From: Sphingobacterium thalpophilum
Lineage (GTDB): Bacteria; Bacteroidota; Bacteroidia; Flavobacteriales; Flavobacteriaceae
Direction of reading: 5' to 3'
NCBI GenBank assembly: GCA_943328865.2
Contig: CALQBR020000003.1
Location: 1-18,033, forward strand
DNA: 18,033 bases
Positions 1-7,198 of this stretch are shown here, in pieces. The translations under genes and the position numbers were made by a program. The notes under the pieces are model-generated. The model saw only the letters and a list, made by a program, of their open reading frames with translations, was not told the DNA's origin and made no database searches. Positions within the stretch are counted from its first letter, which is position 1. Each line of letters opens with the position of its first letter.

Positions 1-13
1 ATTTTAGTAATTA

Positions 14-21
14 TATTTTTG
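14..21 (+). promoter_or_regulatory. Putative -7 promoter element of the CBS-domain gene
   Basis: TATTTTTG fits the Bacteroidota -7 consensus TAnnTTTG and lies 29 bases upstream of the ATG at 51. The -33 element would fall at or beyond the left edge of the window, so only half of the promoter is visible. Confidence 0.45.
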
Positions 22-50
22 TAATTTACTTTAATTAAAAAATTAATGAA

Positions 51-470
51 ATGAAACGAAATACTCCCGTTGCTTTAATTATGTCTAGGAACGTGATTAA
101 GCTCAATTTGTCGGATGATTTGACAAAGGCAGAAACTCTTTTCAAAAAACACAAAATAAGACACCTTCCAGTAGTGGATGGAAATGTAATTATTGGCATG
201 TTAAGTTATGCAGATTTGCTTCGGATAAGCTATGTAGATGCCGTAGATGATGATGCGCAAGAAGTTGATTCCACCGTTTATAATTTGTTCACGGTTCAAC
301 AAGTTATGTCAAAGGATTTGGTTGTTATTAGACCAGAAACATCCATTAAAGAAACGGCACAAATTCTATCTAAAAGTGAATTTCACGCCTTACCGGTATG
401 TGAGGGGCCTTTTTTAGTGGGTATTGTAACCACTACGGATTTGGTTGCTTATCTAGCAGAACATTGTTGA
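51..470 (+). CDS. Two-CBS-domain protein
   Basis: This 139-residue protein consists almost entirely of two CBS domains, at about residues 4-60 and 83-138. Both have the typical pattern of a helix, a short hydrophobic strand such as HLPVVD or ALPVCE, then a G-x-(L/V)-(S/T) turn and a final D-L helix. Pairs of CBS domains form a Bateman module that binds adenine nucleotides and normally controls another protein. No catalytic or membrane domain is attached, so it probably acts as a stand-alone cytoplasmic regulator or energy sensor; the partner cannot be told from the sequence. The gene is convergent with rpe. No strong Shine-Dalgarno sequence precedes the ATG, as is usual in this phylum. The domain call is firm; the biological role is unknown. 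Confidence 0.9.
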   Translation: MKRNTPVALIMSRNVIKLNLSDDLTKAETLFKKHKIRHLPVVDGNVIIGMLSYADLLRISYVDAVDDDAQEVDSTVYNLFTVQQVMSKDLVVIRPETSIKETAQILSKSEFHALPVCEGPFLVGIVTTTDLVAYLAEHC

Positions 471-515
471 ATGTCTTAAAAAAACTATAACTACTAATTT
501 CTTTTTTAAATCGGT

Positions 516-1178
516 TTAAAGAGCTGTCATTTTCTTTAAATCTGAAATGGTTTGAATTGGGTTTTCTGCTTTAAAAACAAAATTACCCGCTACCAATACA
601 TCTGCGCCAGCTGATGCCAGTTGCAAGGCATTTTTACTAGTAACCCCTCCGTCAATTTCAATTAAAGTAGCTGCTCCATTTCTGGTAATGATTTCTTTGA
701 GCTCTTTTACTTTTTTATAGGTATTTTCAATGAAGGACTGTCCGCCAAAACCAGGATTCACACTCATGATGCAAACCAAATCAATGTCGTTGATGGTGTC
801 TTCTAATAAATTTACATTGGTGTGTGGATTCAAAGCGACTCCAGCTTTCATCCCTTCGGCTTTTATGGCTTGTAATGTTCGGTGTAAGTGTGTGCAAGCT
901 TCATAATGAACAGTTAGGACATCCGCTCCTAGTGACTTAAAAGTTTTAATATAACGATCTGGGTCTACAATCATCAAATGCACATCAATAGTTTTTTTTG
1001 CATGCTTGTTTATTGCCTCCAGCACAGGCATTCCAAAAGAAATATTCGGAACGAAAACACCATCCATAATGTCAATATGAAACCAGTCGGCTTCACTGTT
1101 GTTAATCATTTCAATATCGCGTTGTAGATTTGCAAAGTCGGCTGCTAAAACGGAAGGAGCAATTAAGGTGTTTTTCAT
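516..1178 (-). CDS. rpe: Ribulose-phosphate 3-epimerase
   Basis: The product interconverts ribulose 5-phosphate and xylulose 5-phosphate in the pentose phosphate pathway and is a cytoplasmic TIM-barrel metalloenzyme. The 220-residue product is of normal family length and begins with the conserved IAPSVLAADF strand. It contains the family signatures HIDIMDGVFVPN, VHLMI, MSVNPGFGGQ and EIDGGV, which carry the metal-binding His and Asp residues and the phosphate-binding loop. I chose the ATG at 1178. The frame stays open to a TTG at 1199, but that codon lies inside a -7 promoter element (1197-1204), so it would not be in the transcript. The gene is transcribed leftwards behind the rpoD terminator and has its own promoter. 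Confidence 0.96.
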   Translation of the reverse strand: MKNTLIAPSVLAADFANLQRDIEMINNSEADWFHIDIMDGVFVPNISFGMPVLEAINKHAKKTIDVHLMIVDPDRYIKTFKSLGADVLTVHYEACTHLHRTLQAIKAEGMKAGVALNPHTNVNLLEDTINDIDLVCIMSVNPGFGGQSFIENTYKKVKELKEIITRNGAATLIEIDGGVTSKNALQLASAGADVLVAGNFVFKAENPIQTISDLKKMTAL

Positions 1179-1196
1179 CTTGTGGAATTGTTTGTG

Positions 1197-1204
1197 CAAA
1201 AGTA
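1197..1204 (-). promoter_or_regulatory. -7 promoter element of rpe
   Basis: Read on the minus strand this is TACTTTTG, a full match to TAnnTTTG. It predicts a transcription start near 1190 and a leader of about a dozen bases before the ATG at 1178. No good TTG-type -33 element was found at the usual distance. Confidence 0.5.
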
Positions 1205-1281
1205 GTTAATTTGGATATTTTTTGAATTGAATATTTGATAAAAAAAGTCAATAGGATAAATAGATTTTAAGGTTTTATTGT

Positions 1282-1313
1282 AAAAAAAAACTCCGACACA
1301 AGGGCCGGAGTTT
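1282..1313 (-). terminator. Rho-independent terminator of rpoD
   Basis: AAACTCCG at 1288-1295 pairs with CGGAGTTT at 1306-1313 around a ten-base loop. On the minus strand the stem runs into nine T residues (1282-1290 as A on the + strand). It lies ten bases after the rpoD stop codon and separates rpoD from rpe. Confidence 0.85.
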
Positions 1314-1323
1314 GGTATTTGTA

Positions 1324-2187
1324 TTATCCTAAATACGTTTTTAAGATTTTACTTCTAGAAGTATGCTTTAATCTTCGGATCGCTTTCTCTTTAATCTGAC
1401 GAACACGCTCACGAGTTAGGTCAAAAGTTTCTCCAATTTCCTCTAAGGTCATTGGGTGTTGATCGCCTAAGCCAAAATACAAACGAACCACATCAGCTTC
1501 TCTAGGCGTTAATGTCTCTAGGGAGCGCTCAATTTCGGTACGCAAAGATTCATGAATTAATTCCCTGTCTGGATTTGGAGATTCCCCTGAACGCAATACG
1601 TCATAAAGGTTCGAATCTTCCCCTTCTACAAGAGGCGCATCCATCGATAGGTGACGACCAGAGTTTTTCATAGACTCTTTTACATCATTTACCGTCATAT
1701 CGAGTTCTTTTGCAATTTCCTCAGCGGATGGTGGTCTTTCATTAGATTGCTCTAACAAAGCATACATTTTGTTGATTTTATTGATAGAACCAATTTTGTT
1801 CAAAGGTAAGCGCACAATACGAGATTGTTCTGCCAATGCCTGAAGAATCGATTGACGAATCCACCATACAGCATATGAAATGAATTTAAAACCACGCGTT
1901 TCGTCAAAACGTTGCGCTGCTTTGATTAATCCTAAGTTTCCTTCGTTAATTAAATCGGGAAGGGTTAATCCTTGATTTTGATATTGTTTGGCCACGGAAA
2001 CAACAAAACGCAAGTTGGCTTTTGTTAATTTTTCGAGGGCTCTTTGGTCTCCGGCTTTGATTTTTTGAGCTAATTCTACCTCTTCGTCAGCAGTAATAAG
2101 GTCAACTTTACCGATTTCTTGTAAATACTTGTCTAACGATGCAGTTTCACGATTAGTAACCTGCTTGGTAATTTTAAGTTGTCTCAT
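1324..2187 (-). CDS. rpoD: Primary RNA polymerase sigma factor RpoD/SigA
   Basis: This 287-residue protein is the housekeeping sigma factor that directs RNA polymerase to most promoters. Region 1.2 lies at about residues 15-50 ([10 protein letters not shown]). Region 2 lies at about 52-122, with [16 protein letters not shown], the core-binding [13 protein letters not shown] and the -10 recognition stretch [15 protein letters not shown]. Region 3 follows, and region 4 lies at about 225-280 with LTPREADVV and the helix-turn-helix [19 protein letters not shown]. Region 1.1 is absent and the protein is short, as usual for Bacteroidota primary sigma factors. A GAGGAG Shine-Dalgarno sequence stands eight bases before the start codon, which is uncommon in this phylum. 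TATAAT at 2220-2225 on the minus strand may belong to its promoter, but I could not settle the promoter. Confidence 0.97.
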   Translation of the reverse strand: MRQLKITKQVTNRETASLDKYLQEIGKVDLITADEEVELAQKIKAGDQRALEKLTKANLRFVVSVAKQYQNQGLTLPDLINEGNLGLIKAAQRFDETRGFKFISYAVWWIRQSILQALAEQSRIVRLPLNKIGSINKINKMYALLEQSNERPPSAEEIAKELDMTVNDVKESMKNSGRHLSMDAPLVEGEDSNLYDVLRSGESPNPDRELIHESLRTEIERSLETLTPREADVVRLYFGLGDQHPMTLEEIGETFDLTRERVRQIKEKAIRRLKHTSRSKILKTYLG

Positions 2188-2195
2188 GTTTTTGT

Positions 2196-2201
2196 CTCCT
2201 C
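2196..2201 (-). promoter_or_regulatory. Clear Shine-Dalgarno sequence of rpoD
   Basis: GAGGAG on the minus strand lies eight bases before the rpoD ATG. Its AGGAG core is complementary to the 3' end of 16S rRNA. Most other starts in this window have AT-rich leaders with no such match, so this site stands out and confirms the start codon. Confidence 0.7.
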
Positions 2202-2312
2202 AATTTTAAGTGTGCTTATATTATACGCAAGGAGTTTTTCAAAAGTTACAAAAAATGCAGATTTTTTTTATATTTTTTTACAAGAACGTTTCGGGTGCTG
2301 TAATTTGCTTTT

Positions 2313-3002
2313 TTATTGCGTTCGCTTAGCATACCAGATGCCAGAATTTTCTTGACTTTTCTGCCAGCTACCTTCATAGTAAATACTGCTGATACTACCT
2401 TCAAATTGCCCATCTGTTATGATGGTTCCGGTAATTAGATTTTGGCTATGTAGGCTTCCGTTTAAAGGAAGGATGTTGTCATCGTATTTTGATTTCGCCA
2501 TTCCGTAAATCCCGCCTTTTTCATCAATATAAAAATTGAATATCCCAGCATCGTCACCAGTGTATCTTCCTTGGAAACATTTTATAGGACTTCTTGACTG
2601 TTCCTTGGCTACTTGTATTTTTACCTGTGGGTAGTTTTTTAAATTACAGTTGAGGATTGTTGGGTTTTCACCATTTTTACCAACCATAAAATCAAATGAA
2701 TCGTTATTGTTTTTGAATCTAATTGGGATTGATTGGTTTTCGGTCACTTGTTCTATTGCATTAAATTCATATTGAACGCCATCGATGGTTAATAACGCAT
2801 TTGTTGTTCCGTTGTTATTGATGTTTATTATTACGATTCCTGAAGAACCTACTAAGATGCCTTTGTAAATACCAAAATTACTATTGTTGTATGCTGTTTT
2901 GGCAGTAGATTCGTTAGGCAATTTTTCGTCTGTGCTCGGGTCGCAATTTGAACACGAATGCAGGATTAATATACCCATAAGGACTATGATTTTTTGTATC
3001 AT
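2313..3002 (-). CDS. Putative lipoprotein with duplicated beta-type motif
   Basis: I do not recognise a named family for this 229-residue protein. It begins with a short lipoprotein signal: a charged start, a hydrophobic stretch and the lipobox LHSC with the lipidated cysteine at residue 17. The following residues SNCDPSTDE include acidic ones, so outer-membrane or surface placement is possible. The mature part seems to hold two related halves, starting near GIYKG (about 44) and GRYTG (about 145). Each has the alternating pattern Y-x-G, a glycine, a hydrophobic strand and another glycine. It ends with GSW, SGIW and a terminal R residue, a pattern common in small extracytoplasmic beta proteins of Bacteroidota. 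A -7 element at 3049-3056 and a separate context suggest a single-gene transcript. The export call is firm; the function is unknown. Confidence 0.75.
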   Translation of the reverse strand: MIQKIIVLMGILILHSCSNCDPSTDEKLPNESTAKTAYNNSNFGIYKGILVGSSGIVIININNNGTTNALLTIDGVQYEFNAIEQVTENQSIPIRFKNNNDSFDFMVGKNGENPTILNCNLKNYPQVKIQVAKEQSRSPIKCFQGRYTGDDAGIFNFYIDEKGGIYGMAKSKYDDNILPLNGSLHSQNLITGTIITDGQFEGSISSIYYEGSWQKSQENSGIWYAKRTQ

Positions 3003-3048
3003 TTGGCACCTATTTTTGTTTGAATTATTATTGGGTTATAATAGTATT

Positions 3049-3056
3049 CAAATATA
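3049..3056 (-). promoter_or_regulatory. Putative -7 promoter element of the lipoprotein gene
   Basis: On the minus strand this is TATATTTG, a full match to TAnnTTTG, 46 bases upstream of the ATG at 3002. No clear -33 TTG was found at the usual distance. Confidence 0.4.
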
Positions 3057-3307
3057 TATTGCGTAGGGGTGTGTTGCTAAAAAAATAGAAGTATGGTGGT
3101 TCTTATCCGATAAAGTGTATTATTCGTCACTTTGTAATTTTGAATTTAACGCTGTTTTGATGTAAGTAGGGAATTCGGTTTGTTGTCGAATTTTAAAACC
3201 CAACAAAAAAACGAACTAGTCTGATTTTGATACGGCTTTAACTATTTCTAGATTTTTTACTTTTCGACTTTTATACTTCTGATTTACTGAAGACCCTTTT
3301 GCAAATA

Positions 3308-3341
3308 AAAATCCCGTTTCAAGTTTTTGAAACGGGATTTT
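3308..3341 (-). terminator. Terminator of pnp, possibly bidirectional
   Basis: A perfect 15-bp inverted repeat (3308-3322 with 3327-3341) encloses a four-base loop. The core is ATCCCGTTTC paired with GAAACGGGAT, flanked by A and T runs on the two sides. It lies 32 bases beyond the pnp stop codon. The symmetry would allow it to work on both strands, but only pnp reads into it. Confidence 0.85.
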
Positions 3342-3373
3342 CTATGAATAAACCTTTAGTAAATAAGATTTGA

Positions 3374-5515
3374 TTACTCTTTTTTCTCCTCACGAGCAGG
3401 TCTTGGCAAAAGTGCTTTTCTAGACACTTTTTCTTTTCTTGTTTTTGGATCGATACCTAAGTATTTCACTTGAAAAACATCGCCCATCTTCACGACATCA
3501 GCTACGTTTTCGGTACGTTCCCAAGCCAATTCAGATACGTGAAGTAATACTTCGTTTCCTGGGGCTGCTTGGTATTCTACCACCGCTCCAAAATCAAGCA
3601 TTTTGATCACTTTTACTTCATAAGCATCGCCAACAACAGGTTTGAAAGTCAACGAATCTATTTTTCGTAAAACAGCTTCGATTCCGTCAGGATCTGTTCC
3701 AAGAATTTCAACTTCCCCTTGCTCATTTACTTCGTTGATAACGATAGTCGTACCAGTAGCTTTTTGTAATTCTTGAATTACTTTTCCTCCAGGACCGATT
3801 AATGCACCAATAAAGTTTCCAGGAATGGTTACTTTGATGATTTTTGGAGCATATTTCTTAACCGTTGGTTTTGGAGCTGCCAAAGTATCTGTAATTTTTC
3901 CAAGGATGTGTAAACGTCCGTCACGGGCTTGCGCTAACGCTTCCTCCATGATGTTGTATGCCAATCCTTCGATTTTGATGTCCATTTGACAAGCAGTGAT
4001 TCCGTCAGCAGTCCCCGTTACTTTAAAATCCATATCTCCTAAGTGATCTTCATCACCAAGAATATCAGATAATACAGCAAAACGACCTGTTTTGTCATCA
4101 GAAATTAATCCCATAGCAATCCCAGAAACAGGTTTGATCATTTGAACACCTGCATCCATTAAAGATAATGTTCCAGCACAAACCGTTGCCATAGAAGAAG
4201 AACCATTAGATTCTAATACTTCTGAAACAATACGAATCGTATAAGGACAATCAGCAGGAATCATGTTTTTCAAAGCTCTTTGGGCCAAGTTTCCGTGACC
4301 TACTTCTCTTCTTGAAGTTCCTCTAAGTGGTTTTGCTTCACCTGTAGAGAAAGGTGGGAAGTTATAATGCAAGTAGAATTTTTCTTCTCCTTGTTGAGAT
4401 GGAGAATCAATTTGGTTTGCTTCTCTGGAAGTTCCTAAAGTAGTTGTAGCCAATGCTTGCGTTTCTCCTCTTGTGAAAATAGCAGAACCGTGAACAGATG
4501 GTAAATAATCTACTTCAGCCCAAATTGGTCTGATTTCGTTTGTTTTTCTTCCGTCTAAACGCAATCCTAAATCTAATATTACGTTACGAACGGCTTCTTT
4601 GCTTGATTTTGAGAAGTATTTATAAACTAAATCGCCGTTTTCAGCCATTTCTTCTTCTGTAAATAAAGCAATAACTTCTTCTTTTACAGCTGCAAATTGC
4701 GCTGTTCTTTCGTGTTTTGCTGTTCCTTGTTTTGCAATAGCGTAACACATATCATAAGATGCCGCTTTTACTTTAGCATAAATGGCTTCGTCTTCTTTTT
4801 CTTGCTCGTAAGTTCTCACTTCTTTTTTGCCAAAAGCAGCTACTAATCTCTCTTGAGCGGCAATTTGTAATTTGATGGCTTCGTGAGCAAATTTAATCGC
4901 TTCTACCATTTCGTGCTCTGAAATTTCTTTCATCTCACCTTCTACCATTGCGATAGAATCTTTTGAGGCACCAATCATCATGTCAATATCAGACAATTCT
5001 AATTGGGTACGGCTTGGATTGATGATAAATTTACCATCAACTCTTGCTACACGAACTTCAGAAATTAAAGTTGAAAAAGGAATGTCAGATAAAGATAATG
5101 CAGCTGAAGCAGCTAAACCAGCTAATGCATCTGGCATTACGTTTTCGTCGTGAGACATTAATTGAATCATCACTTGTGTTTCAGCGTGATAATCATTTGG
5201 GAAAAGGGGACGCAATACACGGTCAACAAGACGCATAGTCAAAATCTCATTGTCGCTTGGACGTGCTTCTCTTTTGAAAAAACCACCTGGGAAACGTCCA
5301 GCGGCAGCAAATTTCTCACGATAATCTAAAGTTAATGGCAGGAAATCAATCCCTGGACTTGCTTTTTTAGCAGATACTACTGTTGCAAGCAACATGGCAT
5401 CTCCCATTTGTACTACTACAGAACCGTCGGCTTGTTTAGCCAATTTTCCGGTTTCGATTGAGATGCTTCTGCCATCTCCTAAATCGATAATTTCTCTTGA
5501 AACTTTTGGAATCAT
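3374..5515 (-). CDS. pnp: Polyribonucleotide nucleotidyltransferase (PNPase)
   Basis: PNPase is the phosphate-dependent 3'-to-5' exoribonuclease of RNA turnover. The 713-residue product has the full family layout. The first RNase PH-like domain lies at about residues 10-140, with [18 protein letters not shown] helical linker domain lies at about 240-310. The second RNase PH-like domain lies at about 320-545, with [35 protein letters not shown] and the catalytic region [19 protein letters not shown] domain lies at about 555-610 with the IGPGGKVI loop, and an S1 domain lies at about 625-695. It ends in a short charged tail. The gene follows rpsO, the classical order, with a terminator between them. 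No match to TAnnTTTG was found in the gap, so read-through from rpsO is plausible. Confidence 0.98.
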   Translation of the reverse strand: MIPKVSREIIDLGDGRSISIETGKLAKQADGSVVVQMGDAMLLATVVSAKKASPGIDFLPLTLDYREKFAAAGRFPGGFFKREARPSDNEILTMRLVDRVLRPLFPNDYHAETQVMIQLMSHDENVMPDALAGLAASAALSLSDIPFSTLISEVRVARVDGKFIINPSRTQLELSDIDMMIGASKDSIAMVEGEMKEISEHEMVEAIKFAHEAIKLQIAAQERLVAAFGKKEVRTYEQEKEDEAIYAKVKAASYDMCYAIAKQGTAKHERTAQFAAVKEEVIALFTEEEMAENGDLVYKYFSKSSKEAVRNVILDLGLRLDGRKTNEIRPIWAEVDYLPSVHGSAIFTRGETQALATTTLGTSREANQIDSPSQQGEEKFYLHYNFPPFSTGEAKPLRGTSRREVGHGNLAQRALKNMIPADCPYTIRIVSEVLESNGSSSMATVCAGTLSLMDAGVQMIKPVSGIAMGLISDDKTGRFAVLSDILGDEDHLGDMDFKVTGTADGITACQMDIKIEGLAYNIMEEALAQARDGRLHILGKITDTLAAPKPTVKKYAPKIIKVTIPGNFIGALIGPGGKVIQELQKATGTTIVINEVNEQGEVEILGTDPDGIEAVLRKIDSLTFKPVVGDAYEVKVIKMLDFGAVVEYQAAPGNEVLLHVSELAWERTENVADVVKMGDVFQVKYLGIDPKTRKEKVSRKALLPRPAREEKKE

Positions 5516-5629
5516 AATTTTATTTTATTGATTAAACAATGGATTTTAGTTGTGTTGTAGTTGTTGTGTGTAGTTATTTGTCTAAAACCCAATGAAAAAC
5601 CAAACTTTTTTTGCAATATGTGTAAAAAC

Positions 5630-5658
5630 AAAAAGAGGGGCGTGAGCACCTCTTTTTT
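5630..5658 (-). terminator. Terminator or attenuator between rpsO and pnp
   Basis: AAAAAGAGG at 5630-5638 pairs with CCTCTTTTT at 5649-5657, with two further G-C pairs inside after one mismatch, around a small loop. On the minus strand it ends in a T run directly after rpsO (stop at 5664). Its place inside the rpsO-pnp pair suggests partial termination that sets the S15 to PNPase ratio. Confidence 0.75.
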
Positions 5659-5663
5659 ATTGA

Positions 5664-5930
5664 TTATTTTCTAATATTCAATTCTTTGATAATCTCACGG
5701 TATCTGTTGATATCCGTTTTCTTCAAGTAGTCTAGTAAGCTTCTTCTTTTACCTACTAACAATACTAGAGAACGCTCGGTGTTAAAATCATGACGATTTT
5801 TTTTCAAGTGCTCTGTAAGGTGACTGATTCTGAAAGTGAACAAAGCGATTTGGCTTTCTGCTTTTCCAGTGTTTGTTTTTTCTCCGTGTTTAGCGAAGAT
5901 CTCTTCTTTAATCTCTTTAGTTAAATACAT
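5664..5930 (-). CDS. rpsO: 30S ribosomal protein S15
   Basis: The 88-residue product is a full-length S15, which binds the central domain of 16S rRNA early in 30S assembly. The family signatures are present: the start with KEIKEEIFAKHG, the TGKAESQIALFTFRI helix, HLTEHLKKNRHDFNTER, and LLVGKRRSLLDYLKK followed by RYREIIKELNIRK. It is the first gene of an rpsO-pnp transcription unit. The promoter is a good -7 element at 5986-5993, and the leader of about 50 bases carries a hairpin and a palindrome directly next to the start codon. In other bacteria S15 represses its own mRNA through leader structures, so this leader is a candidate for such control; that is inference. Confidence 0.98.
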   Translation of the reverse strand: MYLTKEIKEEIFAKHGEKTNTGKAESQIALFTFRISHLTEHLKKNRHDFNTERSLVLLVGKRRSLLDYLKKTDINRYREIIKELNIRK

Positions 5931-5931
5931 T

Positions 5932-5941
5932 CCAATATTGG
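5932..5941 (-). promoter_or_regulatory. Palindrome next to the rpsO start codon
   Basis: CCAATATTGG is a perfect ten-base palindrome ending one base before the rpsO ATG. It replaces the place where a Shine-Dalgarno sequence would stand and could take part in leader folding or dimer contacts. Function is not shown by sequence alone. Confidence 0.3.
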
Positions 5942-5960
5942 TTTAATGATTTTTATGTAT

Positions 5961-5981
5961 GTCCTATAGCTATTATAGGAC
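5961..5981 (-). promoter_or_regulatory. Hairpin at the 5' end of the rpsO leader
   Basis: GTCCTATA and TATAGGAC form a perfect 8-bp stem around a five-base loop. The base of the stem starts about five bases after the -7 element, so the hairpin would sit at the very 5' end of the rpsO transcript. It may stabilise the mRNA or form part of an S15-binding site. Confidence 0.5.
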
Positions 5982-5985
5982 GGTG

Positions 5986-5993
5986 CAAAAGTA
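5986..5993 (-). promoter_or_regulatory. -7 promoter element of rpsO
   Basis: On the minus strand this reads TACTTTTG, a full match to TAnnTTTG and the same octamer as in front of rpe and the GAF gene. It predicts a start near 5980, at the base of the leader hairpin. Confidence 0.55.
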
Positions 5994-6116
5994 CTATTTA
6001 ATTTTAAAAAACGAGTTTAAAAATAAAAAGATTTAAAAAAAATAAAAATTGGTTTGTAGAATGAAAGATTGTGTAGGTGATGCTACTATTTTTTTATCAG
6101 TAAAGGAGTTCGTTTG

Positions 6117-6569
6117 TTAATAAAGCTTCGCAATTTCACTATTTACAAATTCTAAAAATCGCTCGTCAGCATCTGTAAAAGGATCCAGTACATTGGAATC
6201 AATATCAATTTGACCAATGTTTTTGCCATCTACGAATAAAGGAACTACAATTTCTGATTTTACGCTCAGGCTACAGGCGATATAATTGTCCTGAGCAGCA
6301 ACATCGGGTACTACAAAGTTTTGATTAGAAACAGCCACTTGTCCACAAATTCCTTTTCCAAATGGGATTTTGGTGTGGTCTGTAGGTGCGCCAACATATG
6401 GTCCTAGGAGTAATTCTTCTTTTTCTCCGTTGCGAAAATAAAAACCGACCCAGTTATAATGGGCAATCCGATTTTCTAGAAGTGTACATATTTGTAATAG
6501 TTTTTCTTCTTTTGGAAGGGGTGTGTTGATTATTTCAGTAATTTCAGGTTTTAAAATCTCAAAATTCAT
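6117..6569 (-). CDS. GAF domain protein, free methionine-R-sulfoxide reductase family
   Basis: The 150-residue protein is a single GAF domain of the fRMsr (MsrC) type, which in characterised members reduces free methionine-R-sulfoxide in the cytosol. The signatures NWVGFYF, LLGPYVG, IPFGKGICGQ, YIACS, SEIVVPL and GQIDIDS are present. In E. coli the key cysteines are 84, 94 and 118. The last two match Cys75 and Cys99 here with exact spacing, but the first is replaced by His65. The catalytic cysteine is kept, but the disulfide chemistry may differ. I chose the ATG at 6569, because a -7 element at 6586-6593 lies just upstream. The longer frame to an ATG at 6605 would start before that promoter. 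It is divergent from xrtF. Confidence 0.85.
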   Translation of the reverse strand: MNFEILKPEITEIINTPLPKEEKLLQICTLLENRIAHYNWVGFYFRNGEKEELLLGPYVGAPTDHTKIPFGKGICGQVAVSNQNFVVPDVAAQDNYIACSLSVKSEIVVPLFVDGKNIGQIDIDSNVLDPFTDADERFLEFVNSEIAKLY

Positions 6570-6585
6570 CCTTTGGTGTTTTTCA

Positions 6586-6593
6586 CAAAAGTA
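6586..6593 (-). promoter_or_regulatory. -7 promoter element of the GAF gene
   Basis: TACTTTTG on the minus strand matches TAnnTTTG and lies 16 bases upstream of the ATG at 6569, so the predicted leader is only about ten bases long. It rules against the upstream ATG at 6605. Confidence 0.5.
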
Positions 6594-6618
6594 TTTAATT
6601 AGCAATGTTTATTTTATT

Positions 6619-6626
6619 TAAATTTG
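6619..6626 (+). promoter_or_regulatory. -7 promoter element of xrtF
   Basis: TAAATTTG matches TAnnTTTG and lies 14 bases before the ATG at 6641. It would give a very short leader and is divergent from the GAF-gene promoter. No convincing -33 element was found. Confidence 0.4.
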
Positions 6627-6640
6627 TTAAAAATTCCATT

Positions 6641-7198
6641 ATGAAAAAATATTGGATTCAATACAGGTCTTTTTTGCTTTTTCTTGGGAAATTTACAATA
6701 ACGTATTTGGCTTTGACTTCTATTTATGAGTTTTATCTGAATCAGTTTGATGATAAAACTTTTGAATTGGATGGGATTACTAAACTGGTTGCTAATCATA
6801 CTGAGGATTTCTTGTTGTTCTTCAACGCAGATGTCAGTTCAGCGTTGCATGGTAGTCAGTCTGGAGTGAAATTGTTTTATAATCAAAAGTATGTTGCCAG
6901 AATTATTGAAGGCTGTAATGCATTGAGTGTGATTATTCTTTTTGTTTCTTTTGTAGTCGCTTTTACAGGGAAATTAAAATACACGATTCCATTTGTAATA
7001 GGAGGGAGTTTGTTTATTTATCTTTTGAATATAGTTCGAATAGCTATTTTAACAATTGCAATCTACCATTTTCCAAATCAACAATCCTTTTTACATGGGG
7101 TGGTTTTTCCATTGTTTATTTATGGAGTTGTTTTTGGGTTGTGGGTTATTTGGGTTAATAAATTTTCATTTTATGCTAAAAAACCTTCTGAGTCATAA
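6641..7198 (+). CDS. xrtF: Exosortase family protein XrtF
   Basis: This 185-residue multi-spanning membrane protein is an exosortase-family transpeptidase or protease, the Gram-negative counterpart of sortase-like processing of exported proteins. The three catalytic residues of the family stand in their usual settings: Cys in EGCNALSV, Arg in LNIVRIAIL and His in FLHGVVFP. About five hydrophobic segments are visible, and a soluble loop of about 65 residues follows the first. The ATG at 6641 begins MKKYWIQYRS. An in-frame ATG at 6605 exists but would precede the promoter element. The next gene overlaps by 26 bases, the fixed pairing seen in flavobacteria. No protein with an obvious sorting signal is encoded nearby, so the substrate is unknown. 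Confidence 0.9.
   Translation: MKKYWIQYRSFLLFLGKFTITYLALTSIYEFYLNQFDDKTFELDGITKLVANHTEDFLLFFNADVSSALHGSQSGVKLFYNQKYVARIIEGCNALSVIILFVSFVVAFTGKLKYTIPFVIGGSLFIYLLNIVRIAILTIAIYHFPNQQSFLHGVVFPLFIYGVVFGLWVIWVNKFSFYAKKPSES

Larger units (their letters stand above)
3003..3373. other. Gene-free interval between the lipoprotein gene and pnp
   Basis: No convincing coding sequence is seen in this stretch of about 370 bases. It contains the -7 element of the lipoprotein gene near its left end and the pnp terminator near its right end. The roughly 250 bases between them are AT-rich with no repeat, RNA gene or structure I could recognise. Confidence 0.6.

Noticed and set aside
471..515. A/T inverted repeat between the CBS gene and rpe as a bidirectional terminator
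   Set aside because: The stem would consist only of A-T pairs with a long loop; in such AT-rich DNA this is not evidence.
2884..3066. Plus-strand frame of 60 residues opposite the lipoprotein signal region
   Set aside because: It is antisense to a supported gene and has no recognisable motif.
5044..5238. Plus-strand frame of 64 residues inside pnp
   Set aside because: It is the complement of a highly conserved part of pnp, so its openness is a by-product of codon use.
6570..6640. Upstream starts at 6605 for both the GAF gene and xrtF
   Set aside because: Both would begin at or before their own -7 promoter elements (6586-6593 and 6619-6626), so the transcripts would not contain them.
7056..7172. 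Longer N-terminus for the XrtF-associated protein
   Set aside because: These 117 bases are coding for xrtF in another frame; the basic start at 7173 followed by a membrane helix is the natural beginning.
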